Shown here one piece after another: positions 8,954 through 15,732 of a stretch of DNA of 24,278 bases. Under the pieces are notes generated by a model. The model saw nothing but the letters and a program-made list of their open reading frames with translations. It did no database searches and was not told the DNA's origin. The translations under genes and the position numbers were made by a program. This DNA is from Lysobacterales bacterium CG02_land_8_20_14_3_00_62_12 (GTDB taxonomy: Bacteria; Pseudomonadota; Gammaproteobacteria; Xanthomonadales; Ahniellaceae). The stretch covers positions 2,351-26,628 of the forward strand of contig PEUI01000266.1 in the NCBI GenBank assembly GCA_002785585.1. Direction: 5' to 3'. How positions within the stretch are numbered: position 1 is the stretch's first letter; every line of letters begins with the position of its first letter.

Positions 8954-9454
8954 GTGAGCAGATTCAATATCTTCCGGCGCATTTTCGGCAATGCTGGAGA
9001 ACCCCAGGATCGCCGCGAAAAGCCACGAGTGCGCGGCCCCGCTGGCACCCGCGTGCTGGTGATCGATGACTCACTGACGATCCTCGCGGTGATGCGCAAG
9101 ATGCTCACCCAAAGCGGCTACGCCTCGCTGGAAGCGGTCGATGCCGAAAAAGGCGTGGAGATGGCGCGCACCGAAAAACCCGACCTGATCTTTCTCGACA
9201 TCGTGCTGCCCGGCATGAACGGTTTTGCAGCGTTGCGCATTTTGCGCCGCGACCCGATCACCAAGGACATTCCGATCATCATGATGAGCGGCAACGAACA
9301 GGCCACCGAGCAGTTTTATGCGCAACGCATCGGCGCCGACGATTTCATGAAAAAACCGTTCTCGCGACCGGAGTTGTTCGCCCGCATCGAGCGCTTGTTC
9401 AACGCCGACAAAGTACTGGAACGGCCGACCCGATCACACATCGGCAATCCGTAA
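8954..9454 (+). CDS. Stand-alone receiver-domain response regulator (PilG/PilH/CheY-like)
   Basis: A 166-residue protein: a basic N-terminal extension of about 33 residues (SRFNIFRRIFGNAG), then one receiver domain and a short tail. The acidic pocket is in LVIDDS, the phospho-accepting aspartate in LIFLDIVLPGMNGF, the conserved Thr/Ser position at IIMMSGNE, and the lysine in DDFMKKPFS. No output domain follows, so it probably signals by protein contact, like PilG/PilH or CheY; the partner kinase is not in the window. The GTG at 8954 is the preferred start because it lies just before the conserved region. An ATG at 8816 would run through the intergenic repeat region and is unlikely. It converges on phaC with an 18-base gap. 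Confidence 0.85.
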   Translation: MSRFNIFRRIFGNAGEPQDRREKPRVRGPAGTRVLVIDDSLTILAVMRKMLTQSGYASLEAVDAEKGVEMARTEKPDLIFLDIVLPGMNGFAALRILRRDPITKDIPIIMMSGNEQATEQFYAQRIGADDFMKKPFSRPELFARIERLFNADKVLERPTRSHIGNP

Positions 9455-9472
9455 TCGACCGCGCCCGAACGC

Positions 9473-10540
9473 CTATTCGCGCTGGCGCAGCCAGTGATCG
9501 ATGGCCGGCGGAATCTCGCGTTGCGCGCGCCCCGACACATAAATGCCGATGTGCCCGCCCCTGAAGCTGATCTCGGAATAGTCGCGACTGCCGATGATGC
9601 CCTTGAGCGCGCGTGACGCCGCTGGCGGCACCAGGTGGTCTTGCTCGGCAAAGATATTCAGCACCGGCATGGTGATGCGCTTGGGCTCGATCGCTTTGCC
9701 ACCGATCACCAGGCCGCCATTTTTCAGTTTGTTGGCCTGATAAAAATCCTTGATGAACTGGCGGAAGGCTTCGCCGGCCTGATCCGGCGAATCGAAGATC
9801 CATTTTTCCATGCGCAGAAAGTTGGCCAGTTCGGTCGGGTTGTCCAGAATATCGGTCAGCCCGACGTACTTCTGCTGCAGCAGTCGGTACGGCTTGAGCG
9901 TGAGGTAGCACCAATTCATCAGGTCGGCCGGGATGTTGCCCAGGGTATCGACCAACAGATCGACATCCATCTGCTGGGTCCAGTTGGACAACATGTTGTC
10001 GGCGGTATGAAAGTCGATCGGCGTGACCATGGTGATCAGATTTTTCACCGATTCCGGATACAGACTGGTGTAGCAAACGCTGAACGCGCCGCCCTGACAG
10101 ATGCCGAGCAGATTGACCGGCTTGCCACCATAGCGCCGACTGACCGCGCCTACCGAGCGGCGGATCAGGCCACTGATGTAATCGTCCAGCGTCATATAGC
10201 GGTCGCTGGCATCCGGATAACCCCAGTCGATCAGATAGACATCGTGACCCGCCGCCAGCAGGCTTTTCACGATCGAACGGTCTTCCTGCAGATCCACCAT
10301 GTACGGCCGGTTGACCAAGGCATAGACGATCAGGATCGGGGTCTTGCGGGTGATCTTGGTGGCCGAGACAAAACGATAGAGCCGCATTTTGTCTTCGCCA
10401 TCGATCACTTCTTTGTCACTGACACCGACCTGCACCTCCGGTAGTTGCCGCAATTGCTGCGCACCCCGCCTCAGCCGTTCGCCGAGGCCGATCAACTCCT
10501 GGATGACGCGTTCGGGTTTCAAGTCTATCGGTCCGCTCAT
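9473..10540 (-). CDS. phaC: PhaC, class III polyhydroxyalkanoate synthase catalytic subunit
   Basis: The 355-residue length matches class III PhaC. The alpha/beta-hydrolase nucleophile is Cys148 in GICQGG, with Asp301 (FAEQDHLVPP) and His330 (FRGGHIGIYVSG). These correspond to Cys149, Asp302 and His331 of the Allochromatium vinosum enzyme. It polymerises short-chain (R)-3-hydroxyacyl-CoA, mainly 3-hydroxybutyryl-CoA, at the granule surface and needs PhaE for full activity. GGAG sits 6 bases before the ATG. It lies 11 bases downstream of phaE on the same strand, so the two form an operon. No phaA, phaB or separate phasin gene is in the window. Confidence 0.96.
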   Translation of the reverse strand: MSGPIDLKPERVIQELIGLGERLRRGAQQLRQLPEVQVGVSDKEVIDGEDKMRLYRFVSATKITRKTPILIVYALVNRPYMVDLQEDRSIVKSLLAAGHDVYLIDWGYPDASDRYMTLDDYISGLIRRSVGAVSRRYGGKPVNLLGICQGGAFSVCYTSLYPESVKNLITMVTPIDFHTADNMLSNWTQQMDVDLLVDTLGNIPADLMNWCYLTLKPYRLLQQKYVGLTDILDNPTELANFLRMEKWIFDSPDQAGEAFRQFIKDFYQANKLKNGGLVIGGKAIEPKRITMPVLNIFAEQDHLVPPAASRALKGIIGSRDYSEISFRGGHIGIYVSGRAQREIPPAIDHWLRQRE

Positions 10541-10551
10541 GGCAGGCTCCT

Positions 10552-11772
10552 TCAGGCCAGTCTCTTCAGGGCGCGCCGAACCACGGCAGCGGGTGATTTC
10601 TTGGCGCTGGTTGACTTGCTCATCGGCTTGTCGGCCGGCTTGCGGGTGATCGGTCGATTGACCACTTTCGGTTTGGCTTTCGGTTTTGCGGCGGTCTTCG
10701 GTCCGCGTGCTTTGGCGACCGGCGATTGGCGGCGATTGGCCGCAGCTTTGGTCTGCTTGGCCGCCGACCGGGGGACGCGACGCGGCGCCGAATTCGCTGC
10801 CACCGGCGCCGCTGCTGCCACCGCCGTGGGCACGGCGCTGGCGCTGGCACCAGCGGCGCTGTCGAGACGCGCCTCCAGTTCACGGACCTGGCGGCGGAGC
10901 GCGTGCAGGCGCTGATGCACCGAGTTCAATTCGGTGCGTGTCGGCATGCCGACTTCGGCACCAGCGCGCTCGATCTCGGCCTGCAAGCGCTGGCGCAAGG
11001 CCATTTGGCGATTGACCAATTTGCCATAGATCTCGCGGAACTCCTGGCTCAGGGCAACTTCGGCGTAAGTCTCTTCGGCGGCGTCGATCCACAGATCGTA
11101 AACGGCGCGGATCGAATCGAGTCGGCGTCCAGGTTCTTCGCGTTCGGCCAATTTGGATTCGAAGCGACCGAAACTCTGCTGGCTGATCTTTTGCAGCAAG
11201 CCGTGGTAAGCCGCCAGCGCGGTTTGAAAATCCAGCAGGGCCAAGGCCATCTCCTGCTTGCGCTCCTCTGACTCACGCGCAAAACCGAAACTGGGCAACT
11301 TGAGCAGATCGCGCAGCCCAGCCTGCATGGCTTCGGCGGGCTGACCGGCGGCCGCCAACCATTTCGCCAAGCCGCCTTGGTCAAAGCCATCGGCGCCAAA
11401 CGGCGCCCCTTGCAACAGCGTGAGCAGCGGATTGATGCTCTCGAACATCGGCCCAGCGCCCTGGCGCAGCCAGTTCGACCATTCGGCGGCGGTCGCTGGC
11501 ATCGCTGGCGCTGCTTCGGTCGGATTCAACAGACCATGGCACCAACCGAGAAATTGCCGGGTCGCTGCCTGCAAGCGCCCGGCGGCTTCGCCCTGAAACG
11601 GGCGGCCAACCGTCGCGCCCAGAGCGGAAATCGGCGCTTGCCAGCCTTCGCCCAGCCAACTTTTTGCCTGATCGATCACCGGTACGCCGGCCGCCGTCAG
11701 TGCCTGCCACCATTGTTGCCGCAACTTTTCCCAATCTGGCTGGGCCTCGGGCCCAGTTGCCTTCGCGCTCAT
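10552..11772 (-). CDS. phaE: PhaE, class III PHA synthase subunit with histone-like basic tail
   Basis: The product has 406 residues. The N-terminal two thirds are PhaE-like: a Trp-rich start (DWEKLRQQWWQALTAAG), the segments SFGFARESEERKQEMALALL and EFREIYGKLVNRQMALRQR, and a terminal coiled coil (LHALRRQVRELEARL). It forms the active synthase complex with PhaC. After residue about 309 comes an Ala/Pro linker, then about 76 residues with roughly 25 Lys/Arg and one acidic residue (for example AAKPKAKPK), resembling the AAKP tail of the Pseudomonas phasin PhaF. Such tails bind DNA. Two ATGs are adjacent; the one ending at 11772 is preferred because GGAG is 6 bases away. A longer upstream frame (to 12003) runs antisense through the porin gene and is not real. 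Confidence 0.92.
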   Translation of the reverse strand: MSAKATGPEAQPDWEKLRQQWWQALTAAGVPVIDQAKSWLGEGWQAPISALGATVGRPFQGEAAGRLQAATRQFLGWCHGLLNPTEAAPAMPATAAEWSNWLRQGAGPMFESINPLLTLLQGAPFGADGFDQGGLAKWLAAAGQPAEAMQAGLRDLLKLPSFGFARESEERKQEMALALLDFQTALAAYHGLLQKISQQSFGRFESKLAEREEPGRRLDSIRAVYDLWIDAAEETYAEVALSQEFREIYGKLVNRQMALRQRLQAEIERAGAEVGMPTRTELNSVHQRLHALRRQVRELEARLDSAAGASASAVPTAVAAAAPVAANSAPRRVPRSAAKQTKAAANRRQSPVAKARGPKTAAKPKAKPKVVNRPITRKPADKPMSKSTSAKKSPAAVVRRALKRLA

Positions 11773-11873
11773 CATGGTCTCCACCGTATGCTTCGAGCAT
11801 GCTAGTGGGCGGCTGGATGCGGCGCAATAAAACCGGCACTTTGGCGGCGATCTGCAAAGCGGCGCATTCCCCC

Positions 11874-13109
11874 TTAGAACTTCACCTCGACACTCGCCCA
11901 CAATTTGTTGACATCGCGGTTGAAGCCGTCTTCCTGATAGCGCGCGTATTTGAGCAAAGCCAGATAGCGCTTGGCGAATGGCAGACTGAGCTGTGCATCC
12001 CACTCGCTGCCATAACTGCCGCCGCCGTGGCTGGGATCAAACTGGTGCCAGACCACGGTATAGGCCAGCGGCGCGAGCGGCGCCACCGGGCCGGCGATGC
12101 CCAGATAGAAATCATCCAGGCCATTGACCGGCGTCGTCAGAAAACGATCCGCCCAGCCATTGAAAGCATGCAGGGTCGCAAACGGGGTCTGGAACGCATA
12201 CGTGCCATCGCCATCGAGTTGCTCGAAGCCAACCTTCAGTTGATGTTTGCTGGGCAGGGTCAAGCTGGTTTCCAGCAGCAGGTAGCGGGCGTCATTGCTC
12301 GCCCGCCCGCCGGCGTAATCCGACTGATCGGCCACCTCGGCGGTGTAACCGAAACTGTAGTCGGCAGCAAACTTCCGGGCACCGACCCAACGCACGCCAA
12401 AGGTTTGGGTCGAAGTCAGCGGCAGATCCTGATTGTCGACCAGATAACCGTAGCCGGTGAGCGTGCCGAAACTGAAGGGATGCGCGAGCTGGAACAAATG
12501 CGCGTCCAGATTGAACTCGGCCAGCAAGCGATTGGGATTGCCATTGCCAAACACCCGATTGGCCTGATCGATGTAGAAATAGCGCAGCGCGGTTTTTTCG
12601 CCAAACCGGTGTTGCGCACTGATGGCATCGAAAGTCTGCTCGTTCTGGCGCCAGCCGACATTGCCGAAAAAGCGATGGTTGTCCAGCAAGAGGCGTTGCC
12701 GACCGATCGCCAGCGCCGTGCCTTTGCCCGAATCCCAACCGAGGTAAGCCTGATTCCATTCGGTGCCGGTGGGGTCGGCAACGGTGGGAAAGCTGGTGTT
12801 GCCGTTGGCGGTGGAGTTGTAGCGATCATTGATCGCATCGACGCCTTCGGCTTCGATCACGGCGCTGACACCATGCCAGGCGGCGGTCTTGAAGCCAAGC
12901 CGTGCGCGCAGCGTCAGCGCATCGGCGTCCTTGCTGAAATTGTCGTCGCTGACGCTTTCCTGGCGCAGCCGCAAATCCAGCGTCGGCGTGCCCTTGCTGA
13001 AAACTTCGCTGAAGGAAGTGGCCGAGTCGGCTTGTGCGGTGAGCGGCAGGATCAGCCAGGCCGCCACAATCGCGGCGCTGAGTAATGATGTTTTATGGGA
13101 GATCTTCAT
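11874..13109 (-). CDS. Outer-membrane beta-barrel porin, alginate-export-like
   Basis: A 411-residue protein. MKISHKTSLLSAAIVAAWLI begins a typical signal peptide, with likely cleavage after TAQA. The mature part alternates in the manner of a beta barrel with many aromatic girdle residues and ends in VEVKF, the terminal Phe signal for BamA insertion. Segments such as LRLRQESVSDDNFSKDADAL, LRARLGF and IGRQRLLLDNHRFFGNVGWR resemble the alginate export/OprD-like porin group of environmental proteobacteria. The solute cannot be told. The start at 13109 is preferred because it begins the signal peptide and has AAGG 8 bases upstream; a longer start at 13148 adds a Pro-rich stretch. It lies alone between nirS and phaE on the same strand. 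Confidence 0.82.
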   Translation of the reverse strand: MKISHKTSLLSAAIVAAWLILPLTAQADSATSFSEVFSKGTPTLDLRLRQESVSDDNFSKDADALTLRARLGFKTAAWHGVSAVIEAEGVDAINDRYNSTANGNTSFPTVADPTGTEWNQAYLGWDSGKGTALAIGRQRLLLDNHRFFGNVGWRQNEQTFDAISAQHRFGEKTALRYFYIDQANRVFGNGNPNRLLAEFNLDAHLFQLAHPFSFGTLTGYGYLVDNQDLPLTSTQTFGVRWVGARKFAADYSFGYTAEVADQSDYAGGRASNDARYLLLETSLTLPSKHQLKVGFEQLDGDGTYAFQTPFATLHAFNGWADRFLTTPVNGLDDFYLGIAGPVAPLAPLAYTVVWHQFDPSHGGGSYGSEWDAQLSLPFAKRYLALLKYARYQEDGFNRDVNKLWASVEVKF

Positions 13110-13155
13110 AGCGATTGCCTTGGGGAGAATCGGAGGAGGTGGGTTCAATCGGTAG

Positions 13156-13184
13156 GTAGGGTGGACAAGCGCAGCGCATCCACC
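13156..13184. repeat. REP-like palindrome, copy 1
   Basis: This 29-base element starts GTAGGGTGGACAAGC and ends GCATCCACC. It differs at one base (C for T at its 11th position) from the two copies at the right end of the window. The outer arms GTGGA/TCCAC and an inner GCGC/GCGC pair give it dyad symmetry. It lies upstream of the porin gene, next to a small heptanucleotide array. Confidence 0.85.
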
Positions 13185-13185
13185 T

Positions 13186-13234
13186 GTCAGTCAGTCAGTC
13201 AGAAGACAGAAGACACAAGACAGACGACAGAGGA
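13186..13234. repeat. Tetranucleotide and heptanucleotide microsatellite
   Basis: GTCA repeats (13186-13200) lead into five heptamers: CAGAAGA twice, CACAAGA, CAGACGA and CAGAGGA (13200-13234). These are reverse complements of the TCTTCTG/TCCTCTG family in the large array between sufD and sufS, so the same repeat family occurs at two loci in opposite orientation. Confidence 0.8.
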
Positions 13235-13296
13235 CAAGAATAGGGGGATACGCCGCGCTTACCCGCACGTTGAGGACGAGCCGTCGCGTCATGGTG

Positions 13297-13340
13297 CGAT
13301 CCAGCACCGGCTACACCATTCGGGCATAGCCGGTGGATCG
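13297..13340. repeat. Strong hairpin downstream of nirS
   Basis: ACCGGCTA (13306-13313) pairs with TAGCCGGT (13327-13334). The pairing continues after a 3-base bulge with CGATCC (13297-13302) and GGATCG (13335-13340), giving 14 pairs and a 13-base loop. It lies about 75-120 bases past the nirS stop. No T-run follows on the nirS strand, so it may stabilise the mRNA end or be another REP-type element. Confidence 0.55.
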
Positions 13341-13414
13341 ATTGACCAATCGCGAGCTGAAGGTACGAGCTGCCGACACCGATCGCGCCGGGCGATGCCG
13401 GGATCAGCACTCAA

Positions 13415-15511
13415 TCAATAGACGTCTTCAACGGTGTTGAAGACGTTGAACTTGCCGGTCGGCGTGATGATGCGGGGGTCGTCGATGACTTTCTTCAATT
13501 TGAGGGTCTTGTCGTCCACGATCACCAACGCCGAACGCTGGTCCTTGCCGTTCCAGACCGAGAACCAGACTTCGTCGCCGGCTTTGTTGAACTCCGGTTG
13601 CACGACGCGCTTGGGGCCTTCACCGACGTTCGCCCATTCGGCGATCGGCAGCACTTTGTAGCCCTTGTCCAGCGCCTGGGTGTCGAACACCGCCACGCTC
13701 TGGCTGATTTTCGGATCTGGATTCAACGGCGAATCGACATACAGATGATGCGAGGTGGGGTGGGTCTTGACGAACAGCGAACCGCCGCCCTGACCGCTCA
13801 GTACCTGCACCACTTTCCATGCTTGCGCCGGATGCTTGACCGGGTCGGTGCCAACCAGGCTGACTTTCTCATTGCCGAGTGCCGAAGTTACCCAGACCGG
13901 ACCAAATTGCGGATGCACGAAGTTGGCACCGCGGCCCGGATGCGGAATCTTGTCGGCGTCGATCATCGTCACCATCTTGCGTTCTTTGGAGTCGACCACG
14001 GCAATTTTGTTGCTTTGATTGGCCGCCGTCAAAAAGTAGCGATGGGTCGAATCCCAGCCGCCGTCGTGCAGGAAGCGCGCGGCATCGAGCGTGGTCACTT
14101 GCAGGTTTTCGATGTCGGAATAATTGACCAGTAAAATGCGCCCGGTCTCTTTGACGTTGACGATGAACTCGGGGTGCTCGTGGCTGGCGACGATTGCCGC
14201 GACCCGTGGTTCCGGGTGATATTCCTGGGTATCCACGGTGGTGCCACGGGTGGAGACCACCTTCAGCGGTTCCAGCGTGGCGCCGTCCATGATCACGTAT
14301 TGCGGCGGCCAGTAGGCGCCGGCGATCGCGTACTTGTCTTCGTAGCCCTTATATTTGGAAGTCTCCACCGAACGCGCTTCGAGGCCGATCTTGATTTCGG
14401 CAACGATCGCCGGCGGGTCCATCCACAGGTCGATCAGATCGATCTTGGCGTCACGGCCAATGGCAAAGACATAGCGTCCGGAATTGGACATGCGCGAAAT
14501 GTGCACGGCGTAACCGGTCTTGAGAATGGTGACGATTTCTTTGGTATCGCCATCGATCAGGGCGATCTCGCCGGCATCACGCAGGGTGACCGAGAAAAAG
14601 TTCTGGATATTGCGGTTGTGCATCTTGTGGGTCGGCCGATCCGCCACCGGCACCAACTCTTTCCAGCTTTCCTTCATCTGCGGCATGCCCCATTCCGGCG
14701 GTGTCGGCGGATCGTGTTGCAGGAAGCGCGCCATGATGTCGATTTCTTCTTTGCTAAGCGCGCCCGAGGTACCCCAGTTCGGCATGCCCGCGGGCGAACC
14801 GAAGTTGATCAATGCTTTCAGATATTCGGTGCCCTTGACGCGGGTGATGTCGGGCGTCAGCGGTTTGCCGGTGGCGCCTTTGCGCAGCACGCCGTGACAA
14901 CCGGCGCAACGCTGGAAAAATATCTCGGTGGCGTGCTGAAACTCGGCTTTGCTGATCGATGGCGCATCCGGATTGACCACCATCTCAATATCTTTCGATG
15001 GCACGGCGCTGGGCGCGCCCTGGTAACCCTGCATGGCCTGTTTGGTGCCAACGTGGCGTTCGCCCTGGGCCAGATCGCTGGTCACCGCGAGCGTTTTGCG
15101 CGCGGCCGCCACCTCTTTGGCGACGACTTTGCCACCCGGATTGCCCCAACTGGCATAGACGAAGCTGACGATGTTGGCGATATCGCTATCGCTCAAGTGG
15201 CTCATCGCTGGCATCACGCCGTTGTATTTTTGGCCTTTGACCACCAGTTCGCCGGTGAAGCCTTTCAGGATCGATGCCAGCACCTTGTCCTTGCTCATGG
15301 TGGTGAGAATGTCGGAGCCGGCCAGCGGCGGAAACGCGCCCGGCAGGCCGGTGCCTTCGGGTTGGTGACAGGCCGCACAATTGGCCAGATACGCGGCTTT
15401 ACCGGCTTCCAGCGCCGCCTGTGGCGGACGTTCATTGCTGACATCGGCGGCCTGGACAATGCCGGCCAGCAGTAGTGCCAGACTGGTGGACAGGAGTTTT
15501 ATGGTGGACAT
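13415..15511 (-). CDS. nirS: Cytochrome cd1 nitrite reductase NirS with an extra N-terminal cytochrome c domain
   Basis: A 698-residue periplasmic enzyme reducing nitrite to nitric oxide in denitrification. Residues 1-22 are a signal peptide (cleavage after IVQA). Residues about 31-125 form an additional cytochrome c domain with CAACH at 45-49 and candidate Met ligands in VMPAMSHLSD. The normal NirS c-domain follows with CAGCH at 202-206 and AGMPNWGTSG. The d1 beta-propeller starts near residue 300 and keeps the NirS-specific TGYAVHISR (His337), ASHEHPEF (His444), FLHDGG and HPGRGANFVHP segments. It ends in PTGKFNVFNT like Pseudomonas NirS. Conserved active-site histidines and close segment similarity separate it from NirF and NirN. 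Usual NirS is about 560-600 residues. No d1-heme biosynthesis genes lie in the window. Confidence 0.95.
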   Translation of the reverse strand: MSTIKLLSTSLALLLAGIVQAADVSNERPPQAALEAGKAAYLANCAACHQPEGTGLPGAFPPLAGSDILTTMSKDKVLASILKGFTGELVVKGQKYNGVMPAMSHLSDSDIANIVSFVYASWGNPGGKVVAKEVAAARKTLAVTSDLAQGERHVGTKQAMQGYQGAPSAVPSKDIEMVVNPDAPSISKAEFQHATEIFFQRCAGCHGVLRKGATGKPLTPDITRVKGTEYLKALINFGSPAGMPNWGTSGALSKEEIDIMARFLQHDPPTPPEWGMPQMKESWKELVPVADRPTHKMHNRNIQNFFSVTLRDAGEIALIDGDTKEIVTILKTGYAVHISRMSNSGRYVFAIGRDAKIDLIDLWMDPPAIVAEIKIGLEARSVETSKYKGYEDKYAIAGAYWPPQYVIMDGATLEPLKVVSTRGTTVDTQEYHPEPRVAAIVASHEHPEFIVNVKETGRILLVNYSDIENLQVTTLDAARFLHDGGWDSTHRYFLTAANQSNKIAVVDSKERKMVTMIDADKIPHPGRGANFVHPQFGPVWVTSALGNEKVSLVGTDPVKHPAQAWKVVQVLSGQGGGSLFVKTHPTSHHLYVDSPLNPDPKISQSVAVFDTQALDKGYKVLPIAEWANVGEGPKRVVQPEFNKAGDEVWFSVWNGKDQRSALVIVDDKTLKLKKVIDDPRIITPTGKFNVFNTVEDVY

Positions 15512-15599
15512 GGGGGTCTCTCGTTGATGGCCGCAAACCCGCTGCGGCAGGAAGGTGAATTACCGATGCCAGCATCTGCCCCCGGGGGTATCTGGCGCC

Positions 15600-15613
15600 C
15601 TGATCCAGATCAA
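15600..15613 (-). promoter_or_regulatory. FNR/DNR-type binding site upstream of nirS
   Basis: On the nirS strand the sequence is TTGATCTGGATCAG, which matches TTGAT-N4-ATCAA at 9 of 10 fixed positions. Its centre is about 95 bases before the nirS start. A site centred at -41.5 would give a leader of roughly 54 bases, which suits activation under oxygen limitation or by NO. The divergent receptor gene starts 120 bases away on the other side. I saw no convincing -10 box. Confidence 0.7.
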
Positions 15614-15732
15614 GCGGCAGTGCCTTTTTGCGCGCAGCTCACCCAGCGCCGAGACGGCGCTTGATCGAAGTCAGGGCGGCGCACGGCGACGCGATTTAGT
15701 GTACCCATCTACCTAGTTGATGGAGACCGAAG

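Noticed and set aside
11776..12003. N-terminal extension of PhaE upstream to 12003
   Set aside because: It overlaps the 3' end of the porin gene in another frame and is Cys/Arg-rich with no PhaE similarity; the start at 11772 has a well-spaced GGAG.
13415..15511. Alternative identity as NirN or NirF
   Set aside because: Segments match NirS closely over the whole d1 propeller, including conserved histidine-bearing motifs and the second cytochrome c domain; NirF lacks a c-domain and NirN is shorter.
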